A DNA stretch of 64,000 bases, taken from assembly GCA_963854735.1 (NCBI GenBank), contig OY978105.1, forward strand, positions 992,001 to 1,056,000. Direction: 5' to 3'. The notes beneath the pieces were generated by a model. That model worked only from the letters and a program-made list of their open reading frames with translations, had not been told where the DNA came from and did not search any database. Origin of the DNA: Marvania coccoides. Its lineage: Eukaryota > Chlorophyta > Trebouxiophyceae > Chlorellales > Chlorellaceae. Made by a program: the position numbers and the translations under genes. Below, in pieces: positions 1 to 10,415 of the stretch. The stretch's first letter is position 1, and every line of letters starts with the position of its first letter.

Positions 1-275
1 CGACCAAGGTGACCAGCATCTATGTCTACCTGTTCACTCAACCGAGGCTGCGTATGAATTTGTTCCGACAGCTGGCCGAAAATTATCTCAATTTGTTTTG
101 CAATTCTGTCAATCACTTTGGCTTCTTCCGCGTTGCTGGATACGAGAACATGCTTCCTCATGCAGCTCAGCAGCTTGGCATTCTCCGTGCTCTTTAAGGA
201 CTTCCTCCAAAGAGCTTTGCGGTCCCTTTCGTTTTTCAGCGCATCGCTCGAGCTCCTGAACCTTTCTTCCGCCAT
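1..275 (-). CDS. 5' part of an unrecognised gene, cut by window edge
   Basis: An open frame begins at ATG 275-273 and stays open to base 1 (about 91 residues), so the gene continues to the left of the window. The predicted segment is highly charged and helical, starting MAEERFRSSSDALKNERDRK, with no signal peptide or membrane segment. A GTAGAC at about base 30 could be a splice donor, which would make the last dozen residues intronic. The base just upstream of the ATG follows a CAG in a pyrimidine-rich context, so this could instead be an internal exon of a gene starting near 773. I do not recognise the family. Confidence 0.4.
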   Translation of the reverse strand, partial: MAEERFRSSSDALKNERDRKALWRKSLKSTENAKLLSCMRKHVLVSSNAEEAKVIDRIAKQIEIIFGQLSEQIHTQPRLSEQVDIDAGHLG

Positions 276-447
276 TTCTGCACAGCGGGCGGTGTGAACA
301 CGAAATGAAAGAGAGAATCGCTAAAAAGTGCTCCCGTAGCGGCAAAAGCAAGCCACTTGCATTTATGGGGGCGTTCAAGATGGAACAGCAACACTACACA
401 ATAGCATTCTTACCGATCAGCCCGCGAGCGTCGAGAAAGCCGCGCAC

Positions 448-773
448 CTAGGCGAGACGAGTTGCCGTCGCCGTCAGCTCCATTTTAAGGAGAGCCACGT
501 CCTTCAGCGCAACTTCCTTCTCCTTCTCCTCAGCGCAACCTCTTGCGCATGGAGCGTGCTCATAATGCGGACTTTCTCATTTGGATCCAGGGAGGATTCG
601 GCTAACTCTTCGAAAACGCTCTTGGTGGACGCACTTGGAATCTGAGACGACGCGCCAGCATGCTTAGAAAGCGGCGCGAGGCCACGCTGGGAGATCTCAC
701 GCCCTCCAAGTGTGACAGGACGGCGACAAAAACGTGGCAAGCGAGTTGTTGAATAAAATTGAACTGAAATCAT
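448..773 (-). pseudogene. Possible 5' exon or frameshifted small gene, mitochondrial-like leader
   Basis: The minus-strand frame from 773 reads a basic, Ser/Arg-rich leader (MISVQFYSTTRLPRFCRRPV) like a mitochondrial presequence, then a charged helical stretch. It runs into a stop at 504. A one-base shift near 520 would continue a charged helix (EEKEKEVALKDVALLKMEL) to a stop at 448. The break lies in an imperfect repeat of GAGAAGGA units, so it may be a real frameshift, a sequence error or a missed splice. It may belong with the edge gene at 1-275. No family recognised. Confidence 0.2.
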
Positions 774-1943
774 TTTTTCAAATAGAGTTTCTTGTTCAAA
801 GCTTGATTTGTATTTATTTGAGTGTATTCTTGTATTTCAAATGAAGCCAGAAAAAAAATAAAGCTGGGACGGGGGGGGGGGGGGGGGGGGGCGAAATTGT
901 TGTCATAGAAAAAATCCCGAAAATATGAGGGGGTTCAGGGTTTAGGGACTGACTTCTCCCCCCCGACCCAATAACACTCATCCTCCCAGAGAACACCTTC
1001 TCCACACCCCTCATTGAGATTATTGTCCTTGTGGCCGAAAAAGAGGAGGTCCTCGTGGCGGGCGTCGTAAGTGACGCCATCGCTGCTGCCTGTGAAGCGC
1101 AAGGCGGGCGCCACCGAGGCCACCCACATCTTTCTCAACAAGAAGGACCATGTGCCCCTAACCTTCTGCCTCGTGCTCCATAACCAAAGAGGTTGCCGCC
1201 AACCTCACCAGAAATACGTGGGCACCACTGGAAGCTTCGCTACATCACCTACATCACCGTGCGCGACGATGACCCCAAGTTCATCCGCTTGCGCAAGTTC
1301 TCCAGAAAACATTTCTTGTTTCAGCACGGTGCTGCGTTGGCAACAGCGGACAAAAACGAAGGAAGACGACATCGAAAGTAATAACGCAGGGACAAACTTT
1401 TTGCGGTGATAGCATGCTCTACTGCTTGCCTTTTGTGCTTGGTTTACTTTAATTTTGATAAAAACAGTATCAAATAATTAAAGTTTACGCGGAAATGAAC
1501 GACAGCAAAGCGTCCGTAAAGATTGAGTTATATTTAATTAAGCCTTTGCCTTTTGGAATTCTTTCTTCGACAAAAGGCTGGCCTTTGGCCTCTTGAGGCA
1601 AGTTGCGGCGGGCCGACAATTAACGGCTTTTCCTTCGCTGTTGAAAGGCGCCTTCTAGGCTTTGGCAACTATTAAGAATCATCAACGGGGATCAGCAAAA
1701 TTGTGTGTTCTCTGCCTTGATTTCATACTATTTTTTTATATAGTCTTTGGAAGTGCGTAACGCCACAGCGACTGTCCTGGGAGATCTTAACCTCTTTCAA
1801 ATTATATTTTTTTGAGGTGCATCACACACAAGGACACAAAAATAATCAAAACAGCTCTTTAGAAGCTCGCCCGCGTCTAAGCCATGCACAGTTAGTCTCC
1901 AACCAAGGTCATCTCCCGCACACCCAATTTACACGCCTAAGGC
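774..1943. other. Intergenic region with poly-G tract and coding-like remnants
   Basis: A run of 21 G lies at 871-891. Plus-strand bases about 975-1380 read as GC-rich, protein-like sequence, but the plausible reading jumps between all three frames (for example ATHIFLNKKDHVPLTFCLVL in one and LRYITYITVRDDDPKFIRLR in another). This looks like a decayed exon rather than an active gene. The rest is AT-rich and presumably includes the promoter of the syntaxin gene. I see nothing else in it. Confidence 0.35.
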
Positions 1944-3176
1944 ATGACAGCCAGGGGCGCTGCGTTATTTGTCAGCGAGGGGCGCTCTGCTGGCGCGGCC
2001 TCCACCAGCGCGCCCACCCCCTCGCTGGGCACCACCCGCAACCGCTCCGACCTGTTTTTCAAGTACAGAAGACAAGCTAGGGAGGTCGACAGGCCGTTCC
2101 CTGCGCCAGGCGGCCTCCACGACGACACAGGGTGAGGCATAGGAAAAAAGCTCAAGACAGCCATGATTTCTTCCAAAATCCCCCACAACTCGCACAGTAT
2201 CATTTTACTGCAATCCTGCCACATCATCACGGGTTTATTTATATGTACACAGTTATGTATTTGATGGGTTTGGATGAACGCTTCCTACAAATGAAATAAA
2301 TACGTTTCCCCTCTTCGCAGGCTTGAGACTGCCAAGCTGGTGGCGTCCGCACTGGGATCGCTATCAGACGCCGAGGCCGGCGAAGTTGGCGCCGCCTCCA
2401 CCTCCGCTGCCCCTGAGTACGTGCGATTGAAGGACGACTGCCATCGAGACATGACGGAGATTAAAGAAAGAATGGCAGAGCTGCGGGCGCTACACGGGCG
2501 TGCCAGCCTGAGCAAATTTGACGACTCCCGCGACGACGAGGCCGCGGTGGAGGTGGCCACGCAGCAGGTGACGCAGCTGTTTCGACGGTGCGAGGGGCGC
2601 CTGGTCCGCTTCTCTCGGGGTCTCGTCCCGGGGTCTGCGGACGCCAAGGTGCAGCAGAACGTGCAGCGCACGCTGGCTCTGGAGCTGCAGTCGCTGTCGG
2701 TGCAGTTCCGCAAGCTGCAGAAGCAGTATTTGCAGCGGCTGCGGGCCCGCGACGGCGGGGCAGACTCCCCCGCCGCAGGCGCGCTGTCCCTGCTGGAGAG
2801 CGGCCGGGACGGGTTCGGGGGCGGTGCAGGGTCGTTTGACCCTGGGTTTTCGCAGCAGCAGCAGCAGCACGCCGACTCAATGTCGGCGCTAGTGCAGGAG
2901 CGGGAGAGGGAGGTGGTGGGGGTGATGCAGTCTATCCACGAGCTGGCGCAGATCATGAAGGACTTGTCGGTGCTGGTGATAGACCAGGGCACCGTGCTGG
3001 ACCGCATCGACTACAATATGGAGCAAACTGCGGCAGGGGTGGAACAGGGCGTGCGCCAGCTGCAAAAAGCGGAACGGGCGCAGCGGCGGGGACTGGCGGC
3101 GTCGTGCATCATGATCCTGTTGATCCTGGTGGTGGCCATGGCGTTGATCGTGATTTTCAAGGCCGCGTTGACATGA
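1944..3176 (+). CDS. SYP4: Qa-SNARE syntaxin, SYP4/Tlg2/syntaxin-16 type
   Basis: Predicted trans-Golgi/early endosomal Qa-SNARE for vesicle fusion. Two exons, 1944-2131 and 2321-3176 (GT-AG intron, phase 2), give 347 residues, near the usual SYP4/Tlg2 length. The N-terminus carries TRNRSDLFFKYRRQ, the short peptide family members use to bind Sec1/Munc18 (VPS45) proteins. After an Habc-like helical region comes a Q/H-rich linker, then the SNARE motif at about residues 255-314 with the zero-layer glutamine at about 285 (VIDQGTVLDRIDYN), and a C-terminal membrane anchor at about 324-343 with only a few residues beyond it. The CAG repeat in the linker is not conserved in the family. Domain type is firm; assignment to SYP4 rather than another Qa-SNARE rests on the N-terminal motif and the VIDQGT core. 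Confidence 0.9.
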
Positions 3177-3592
3177 TACCAGTATTGTTTTGGGTTTGGA
3201 AAACCGGACGACGAAATTCTCTCGTTTGATTATATTTTTGTTTTTTGCATTTCATTTACGAGACAGCTCATAAATACATTCAGTACCGGTTTAAAATTAA
3301 CAGATTGTGGAGCAGCAGGCGTCCCTTTCTTTTAAGGGTGAAGTAGCGACGGGACAAATAAACTATCGCAGTGAAGAAAGAACAAGGTGGGCCCACCTTC
3401 TGAATTGCTCTAGAGCTGAATCAAGTCAGCCAGCCAGGTATTGGAAGAGAGGGCGCGTGTCATTCTATAAAAAAATTAAACACTAAGAGTATATAGCAGC
3501 CAACAGGAAGGTAGTTTAAGCACGTACGTTTTATTGGTTTTTTAAATTGTCAAATGCCACTTTTTCAGCAGCTTTCTCTCCGAAATTTATCA
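3177..3592. other. Convergent 3' intergenic spacer
   Basis: AT-rich spacer between the 3' ends of the syntaxin and PQQ-repeat genes. It presumably holds both 3' UTRs. No gene or repeat seen. Confidence 0.5.
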
Positions 3593-5434
3593 TCACAACC
3601 AGCCTCCTGTTAGCACCGTCATCACCGTCACCACCAGCACCGCTGCCAGGCCGCTTCCCCCGAGGCTTCTCCTCATCGCCCCGCTAGCTGGGGCAAACGC
3701 TGAGTACATGCACAGCGCAGGTGCGGTAGGTCCCAGGCACCTGGAGGCCACCAGCATCCCGGTTTCGTTGCCAAAGGTGGGGGCAACGTTGTAAGAGTAG
3801 GTGGCGATGGTGGGTGGCTGGTCCACTTCCCAGACCGCCTGCCCGCTGGCCCCTTGCAACGCCACCTGAAAAAAAAGCGGAAGAAAGGAGGAAACAGCGT
3901 GGGAAAAAAAGGGGAATAAAACATGGTGAAATAAAACAGACGGTGAAAATTAGACCCCCTGAATTTTATTAATTCCCATTCTTTAAAACGCTCCCCAGCT
4001 CAAAAAAAAGAGGCAAAATGCATCATTCGCGTGCGTCCTCGCCCTCCTTTTTCCATTTCCGCATCCTAATCTGTCGCAAACCGTCTTTCTATTGAACTCA
4101 CCAGCCCCCTGGAATTGACCACTACCACCCGCCCCTCCCACACCGTTGGCACCCCCACAGGATCCATCTTTTGAGCCCACCGCTCGTTACCAGTGCGCAG
4201 ATCCCTGCCCACCATGTACACCTCCCACGTGGGGGTGGGCCCGGTGTTCCAGTTGGTGCGGTTCGACCAGTAGTAGTAAGATTCACTGCCGGGCGAAAAA
4301 TCGACAACGGGATTGGCAAATTTGGGGTCGTTGATCGCGGTTTCGGGCTGCTTTGAGCGCCACAACACGGAGGCGGGGATGGAGGTGTTGGTGTCGTTGA
4401 GCTGGTACAGCAGGAAGCGCTGGAAGCTCCAGTTGTTGGCGTTGAGCAGCAGGCGGGGCGGCGTCGGCAGCTCGTCATCGCTGCCGCGGGGGATATAATT
4501 GATGTGCGTGATGTTGGCGCCCTGCCCCGTGCCCACACTGCCCTCCAACGGGATCTGCTGGCTCCACACCACTGCCCCCGTGGCTTTATCGATTGCCGCC
4601 ATCTTGCTGCCTTTGGAGTACAGCAACGACTCCTCTCCCACCACCAGGCAGTCCACGGCGGCGGGGTTAGTGGGCATGGCTGCTGCGGCGTCGCTAGCGT
4701 TGATCTGGAAGCGCAGAGCCCCGGTGGCGACGTCCACGCTGAGGATTTGTGAGTAGGTGATCGGGGCAGCGGAGGTCGGGATGAAAATGGGACCGCTTTC
4801 TATCAGAATGCCCACGGTGTCGCCCCAACCGGTGAGGGTGGTGAGCGTGAAGTTGGTGGGCACCTCCCACTGCCACGCCACCGCGCCAGTCACGCCGTCC
4901 ATGGCGGTGAGCGTGGCGCCGATTTGAAGGAAGGCGAGGTTCAAAGAGTTGCCCATCTGCTGCCCCTGCGCGCCGGTGGTGACCCCTAGGGGAACGATGG
5001 TGGTGGCATCCCCCGGGAATAACGCCTCCCACACCGAGGCGCCTGAAATCGTGAAAGTTACGTATACCTTGCATTAGTCTGTGAGGCGGAGGCAGAAGAA
5101 AAAAATGTCTAGTTGAAAAGAGAAGTTGGGCCTCACCCGTGATGATGTCGAGCGCTGAGACCTGCCACTGGTTGTTTCTGGTGTGAAGGGTGACGACGCG
5201 CTCTTCGCCCGGGAACTCCCCTCTCACGATGGCTGGAGGGAAGCGGGTGTCAAAGGGGTAGTAGGCGTTGCTCTCATTGTAGGTCCACTGTGCAAAATGC
5301 AAATATAAATATTAGAGAGGTAAACGGTGCGTTGATAAGGTGAAAATATATTGACACACCCGCAGGTAGCCTCCAACTGCCTCGGCTGGCACGGCGGCCT
5401 GCAGGAGGACCGCCAGCGCTAGCAACAGCAACAT
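3593..5434 (-). CDS. Secreted PQQ-like beta-propeller protein with C-terminal anchor
   Basis: Four exons (5434-5360, 5287-5137, 5042-4102, 3865-3593) give 479 residues. The first exon is almost exactly a signal peptide (MLLLLALAVLLQAAVPAEA). The body has repeated propeller-blade motifs of the type ALDIITGE, AMDGVTGAVAWQW, AIDKATGAVVWSQ and GRDLRTGNERWAQ, typical of quinoprotein/BamB-like eight-bladed propellers. Several N-x-S/T sites fit passage through the secretory pathway. The C-terminus is a hydrophobic segment (about the last 18 residues) after a small-residue stretch, which could be a GPI signal or a membrane anchor. The function is unknown: such propellers may bind quinones or simply proteins. 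I considered EMC1, but that is about twice as long. Domain class is confident, role is not. Confidence 0.75.
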
Positions 5435-5741
5435 CTGCACTGGTTCTTTTAATTAATAATAAATAAACCACGCTGGAACTGCCCAGCCGCGGTGCTGAAC
5501 TGGTTCGCGCGCAATTTTCTGTTTGGGCAGTTATTATTTTTCCATCGCCCGAAGTTTTGTTTATTTCCTGTATAGATTGCAAATACCAAGTACAGTGATG
5601 GCTTGAAAATTAGCTAGCACAGTGTGGGTCCACGCTGCTGGAGCCTAGCTTAATAAATATGAGTAAAGTAAAAGCTTGATGATGTGGAGGTATTCTACTC
5701 AAAAAAACAAAGTGGGAGGTGAGAAGCAATGGGAAGAGAAT
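5435..5741. other. Spacer upstream of the PQQ-repeat gene
   Basis: AT-rich spacer, presumably the promoter of the PQQ-repeat gene. It shares no recognisable motif with other promoters here. Confidence 0.4.
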
Positions 5742-6454
5742 ATGTCTGACGCGCCACTGAATGAAATCGAGCGATCAATCCAGCTGGGAGATTTACAGCG
5801 GGTTTAGGAGCTGCTGGCGTTGCCATCGACGAACGTCCAAGGTATCGATTTCACCCCCCTTCACACAGCGGCATAATACGGACACTCTGCTATCGCTAAG
5901 CTTCTAATAGCAGCGGGTGCTGATGTGAACGCCAAGGACGGCAAGGTCGTGTTGGTGCTGTGGTGCGTGGCCATCCCCTGGTTGTAGAAGCCTTGATTAA
6001 AGCCGGCGCGGACGTCAACGCCATCTGTGGAAGCAGCAAGGCACTACCGCCCTTAATTAAGCCGCGTGGCATGGACATCCAGAAGTGGCGAGACTACTTC
6101 TTGGGGCCGGCGGATATTAACGCTCGAGATGGAGAGGGCAGCAATGCGCTCCACATGGCTGCAGATCTTGGTTAGTTAGCAGTGGTCCATCTTCTGCTAG
6201 ATGCGGGGATTGACCATACAGCAGTGGATTTGGACGGCTTTAGCGCCCTGCACGTGGCAGCACAAGGCGATCAGCAAGACAGCCTGGACATAGCCAACCG
6301 CCTCCTGGCAGTAGGAATAGACCCCAATGATTTGACCAGGGAAGGAGATACATCGCTGCATCTTGCTGCGAAAGCAGGGCACAATCTCGACATGATTGCC
6401 GCTCTTCTGGCCGCTGGGGCAGAGCGAGAAACAGTTGTTGCTTTTTGCTTTTAA
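5742..6454 (+). pseudogene. Ankyrin-repeat gene, broken by nonsense codons and a frameshift
   Basis: From ATG 5742 the sequence reads as an intronless ankyrin-repeat protein with about five units (LHTAA-YGHS, IAKLLIAAGADVNAKDG, VVEALIKAGADVNA, ALHMAADLG, ALHVAAQG, SLHLAAKAGHN). It is interrupted by in-frame TAG (5805-5807), in-frame TAA (5874-5876), a frame change near 5946-5960 and TAG (6173-6175), then a final TAA at 6452-6454. At the second and third stops ankyrin consensus would accept glutamine, so CAA to TAA and CAG to TAG single changes would explain them. A further exon-like stretch at about 6650-6722 could be a remnant of the original 3' end. The universal code clearly applies elsewhere in the window, so recoding is unlikely. 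Confidence 0.7.
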
Positions 6455-6988
6455 TTAGTAAAGATACAACGTAATGTATAGAAGAAATAATATTATTCCA
6501 TTAATGCCGCCTACTCGTGTGTTTATCTCCAGCTTGAAACCAAAACCTGTTTCCAAAGAGCTTTCCCACCATTCCAATACAAACACACAAGTAGCAGCGG
6601 GATACCTAAAGAAACGGAGTAAACATCGATTTTCTTTCAATCTCCGTGCAGATGCTGGCGCACCCTTTGGCCAACAGCCCCTCGCCGACGAAATCGCCAG
6701 TGAAGTCGCCTTACCAGTATAAAATTATCAGCGTTTGTGATATTTTTATGGAACGCTTAAGAAAAAACACAAATTAATGCCACACAAAATGCTTGAAATA
6801 AAAAATCAACACCATTAAAGAGAAAGCGACTACATTATGTATTGTTGTTGTTCCATCCTACCGCCAAACTCGAAACAACAAATCAAAAACAGAGAAAAAT
6901 CATCCATAAGAAAAATAAAATCAAAGAATCAAACCGAGGAAATCAAATGCACCGTTCAATCTCTCATCAATCCACCCCACTTCTTCCT
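6455..6988. other. Spacer after the ankyrin pseudogene
   Basis: AT-rich, with a possible decayed ankyrin 3' exon at about 6650-6722 following a CAG acceptor. The remainder, up to the stop of the kinase gene, shows nothing. Confidence 0.35.
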
Positions 6989-9210
6989 TCATTTTTTACT
7001 TTTCCTTTCGCGCAACTTCAACAACCCGATCAGCCCGCCATTCCCCTCCTTCTCCTTCTTCTTTTTCGCAGCACCCACCTTTCCATTCTGCCGCACCCTC
7101 CCATTGGCCGCCGCACCCACCTTCCCACTCTGCACCGCACCGCTCCTCGCCGCCACCTTCTCACGCTCCTTAATCCTAGCCTCCACCCCCTCCTGCCGGT
7201 CCTTCCACCACGCGATCGTGGCGCTGGTCTGCGGTACCTCCTTCCGCGCCGCGGTGGTCTTGAAGTCCGCCTTCAGCTCCTCCCGCAGCTGCGATTCCGT
7301 GAACCCCAGCCCCTCCTCGCTCCCCGCCCTGGCCATGGCTTTGGACAGCCACCCGTCGTCCACATCAGCCACGCGGCTGGCCGCCCGGCCAATCCCCTCT
7401 ACCGTGGACGCCACCGCCACCAGCGGAGAGGGGTCAAACCACGGATGCGCAAGGGCGGCAGCCGCGGAGAGCCGCTCGCTGGGCTCCGCTCGAATGAGCT
7501 GACACGCGAGGTCCCAGCCGCCGCCGCCCAGCGCGTCCAACGTCGCGAATCCTTCCGCCCACTCCCGCCCCCCGCGCGCCTGGGTAGACACCCGCCATTT
7601 CTTTAAATCCCACTTGTAGGTGTCCCGCAGCGAGCGCTTGAACGCAATCAGGTTGTTGTCGTTGCGCAGCGGCGGGCACGCCAGCTGCATCAGCGTCACG
7701 CCCACGCTGTACATGTCGAACCGGTCGGGCCCGTTCAGCTGCCACAGGATGGGGGACAGAAATGCGGCCACCGGGGCTGGCGGAGCTCGAGGCGTCTGGC
7801 TGGACATTATGTACTGCTCTGGCGGGGCGTACCGCGGGTCCAGCAGGTACTGGTTGGGCACGTAGTTGATGCCCACCCGCAGGTCTGCCGCGGCCCCAAA
7901 GTCGATTAGTTTCACGCGGCGGTCGGCGTTCGAAACGATAGAGTTCTGGGGCTTCACGTCACGGTGCACGATACCCACCGAGTGGCACGCGTTCAGCGCC
8001 TCCAGCAGCTGCTGCATCGCCAGCCGCAGCACCACCGCCCTGCGATCCGGCCCGGGAGCGATCTTCAACGGCCGGTCGAATAACACCGGTTCCAGGTTGG
8101 CGGGGAAAGTTTTATCCCCCATGAGCTGCGCCAGGGTGTATTCGCCCTCGTAGTTCCACGCCAGCCACAGCGGCGCGCCCTCGCGCGGGTCTCCGTCGGA
8201 GAAGGCGGTGATGAAGCGGGCGGCGGAGGCGGGCGATGCCCTCATCATTCGCTCGTTCATCCACACCTCCGCCTCCCCGAACTCGGTGGCCTTTTTGAGG
8301 ACCACGGGCTCGGCGGCCTTGGTGGTGGGGTCGATGAGCTCAGCTTTGTAGACGGTGCCGAATCCACCGGTGGCCTGCAGAGAATGGAATATTGGAATAT
8401 TGGAAGTGTTGACGTGATATAAAGGAAGAAAAAGGGGTTGTTTAGCACCATTAGAACTTCACACGTCATGCTGAGAAGGAGGACGAGGCCCATAGAAATG
8501 GTTCAGGTAAAAAAATGAAGGTGTGAAATCACCGCACTTTCGTTTTTACTATAAAAAGAAGGGAGAAACTCACAATTTTTTTGCCGATGACAAAGTCGGA
8601 CTTGGAGTAGGCTTTGGAGCCTATCCGCTGCAGCGGCGCCGCGAAGTAGGTGTCCACCATGCCCTGGAGGACGCCAGGCTTGGCCAGGAGGTAAAACATC
8701 GATGAAGCCAACAGGGCGAGGCCCTGGGGGCTGAGGACGCGCTGCTCCATGCGCAGCACCGGATCCAGGGTGCTGCACATTAAAAACGGGGAGAAAAAAA
8801 TAATAAGAAGACATTACGATTTGGATGGTATAAAAAGATGGGACGGTGGGAGCGGAAAAGCACCCAAATTGAATGAAAAAGAAGGGCAAAAATGAGGTCT
8901 TGGGAGGTCGAAGCAGTGGAAACGAGTGCGTATGGGTGGCTGGGTACCTTCGATAGGTGATGTCTCCGCAATTCAAGCTGGAGCAGGGAAGGACGACGGG
9001 CTCGTAGGCCAACGTGAGCATGTGGGAGAGGCTGGTGGTGATGGCGTCCAGATCTACGTTCAGAAGGTCGGGGAGGGCGGCTGTCCGCGTGTGATCGCGA
9101 GGGCTGCGGCATTGGAGTCGCAATCGAGGGGAGAGAGATGAACATAGACGTCCACTAGATGAGGCTTGAAAGGCCAAGTGCTGGGACGCATGCGCTGCGC
9201 TGCGCTCCAT
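6989..9210 (-). CDS. STN7: Thylakoid state-transition kinase, STN7/Stt7 type
   Basis: Predicted membrane-bound thylakoid Ser/Thr kinase; in plants and Chlamydomonas this family phosphorylates LHCII during state transitions. Three exons (9210-8948, 8772-8574, 8374-6989) give 615 residues. The N-terminus is Ser/Arg-rich like a transit peptide. The two lumenal redox cysteines of the family are present (PCSSLNCGDITYRSTL, C76 and C81), followed by a hydrophobic segment at about 101-125. The kinase has a glycine loop (about 151-162), catalytic HRDVKPQN (D293) and DFG (312-314). The family signature follows: GAAADLRVGINY, LLDPRYAPPEQYIMSSQTP, and LWQLNGPDRFDMYS. The C-terminal tail is Lys-rich. STN8 is the main alternative, but the lumenal CxxxxC pair and YEGEYTLAQLM resemble STN7. 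Divergent from the Mpv17 gene, 250 bases apart. Confidence 0.93.
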
Positions 9211-9460
9211 GGTGTGTGTTTATACCAAATTATCAAATGTCTTGTTCTCAGACGGCTTTAGTAAGGCCTCAATTTGCGCGGGAGTGAAGATGATGTCGCC
9301 TCGATCCCGCCTTAATCTCTGGTTCCGCAGGTTATTGCGAATTTCTCGCGCTGTGCAACGCGAAAAAATAAAATAAAAAATGATGCTGTGTCGGACAGGG
9401 AAGAACTGACGCTTAGGGCAAATTAAGATTTTAAAATTAATCACTAATTAACGTGAAAAT

Positions 9461-10181
9461 ATGGCAGAAATTTTGGTTATTTGCTGGAAGCGGTACCTCA
9501 AGCAGCTGGATGACCGTCCGCTGCAGACAAAAGCCCTCACCGCTGCGCTGCTGGCGGGCACAGCTGACATCATCGCTCAGCGCCTGGGGTCACGCCGCTC
9601 CAAGCTTAACTGGCGCCGCACGCTCAGCATCGCGTTGTACGGCCTCATCTGGGGCGGGCCCAGCAACCACTTTTGGTGCGAGACCCGGAAATGTCTTCAT
9701 GCAACAGCATTTGAAAATTCAACAAAAATCCAACAAACGCTCATTTTCTCATTATTAATATATATTTTATTTTATTTTAACTCGATAACTCAAACGCAGG
9801 CAAACGACGCTGGATGGGCTGGTGCCCAAGCGCCGCGGCGACGCCCTCCGCCCCGCAAAAAAGGTTCTCGTCGACCAACTCACGTTTGGTCCGCTCAACA
9901 ACATTCTGTTCATGCTTTATCTCTCCATGGTGGTGGAGGGGCGCTCCTGGGCCGTCACCCGGCGGCAGACGGCCATTAACTACCCTAATGTGCAAGCGAA
10001 CGGGTGGAAGTTGTGGCCGCTGGCGCAGTTGATAAACCAGAGCGTGGTGCCGATGAAGCTGAGGGTGCTGTGGACAAACGGGGTGGCGCTGGTGTGGTCC
10101 ACCTTCATGATCATGCGGGGCAGGCAGGCCAAGGCGCTGCTGCCGTCGCAGAAGCGCTACGGCGAGCTGAAGCTGGCGTAA
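9461..10181 (+). CDS. Mpv17/PMP22 family membrane protein
   Basis: Two exons (9461-9675 and 9800-10181, AT-rich GT-AG intron, phase 2) give 198 residues. The N-terminus WKRYLKQLDDRPLQTKALTA, then GTADIIAQ, GPSNHFWQTTLDG, LVDQLTFGPLNN and the C-terminal NGWKLWPLAQLINQSVVPMK are diagnostic of Mpv17/PMP22 proteins. These are small four-helix membrane proteins of peroxisomes, mitochondria or plastids, reported to act as channels or stress-related factors. The length fits the family. There is no clear targeting extension. Individual members cannot be separated by eye, so no symbol is given. Confidence 0.9.
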
Positions 10182-10415
10182 TGACGGTGTATCAACAGTG
10201 AGATATGTCACGATATTCTTTTGATTACATGTATCTACATTTTTAAAGTAAAATTGGTAGCAAATCAACAAAACGCATTTAATGGGAATTATCACATTTA
10301 CATTCACAGAGCATCGCACGAAAACAATTTGAATCTAAATCTGTTAGCGCCCAAACAGCGTTACTTTCCTCTATTTCGCGCCCCCCTTTTTTTTAATGCA
10401 CTTTCACTCAAATCT

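Noticed and set aside
2285..3007. 240-codon minus-strand frame opposite the syntaxin gene
   Set aside because: Antisense shadow of a GC-rich exon with Ser/Cys/Arg bias and no domain.
3593..5434. EMC1 subunit
   Set aside because: It shares only the PQQ-like propeller. The protein is half the length and lacks the EMC1 C-terminal domain.
5742..6454. Reassignment of TAA/TAG to glutamine, suggested by stops in the ankyrin frame
   Set aside because: IMP3 ends at TAA exactly where its family ends, and the organellar RNA polymerase ends at TAG right after its conserved YFFS foot. The ankyrin locus also has a frameshift.
6837..7606. Plus-strand frames of 221 and 254 codons opposite the STN7 3' end
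   Set aside because: They are antisense shadows of the kinase's Lys-rich C-terminal exon.
9220..9444. Small minus-strand gene just upstream of STN7
   Set aside because: The 74-residue frame follows a CAG acceptor-like site but has no upstream exon and no recognisable protein; it lies in the divergent promoter.
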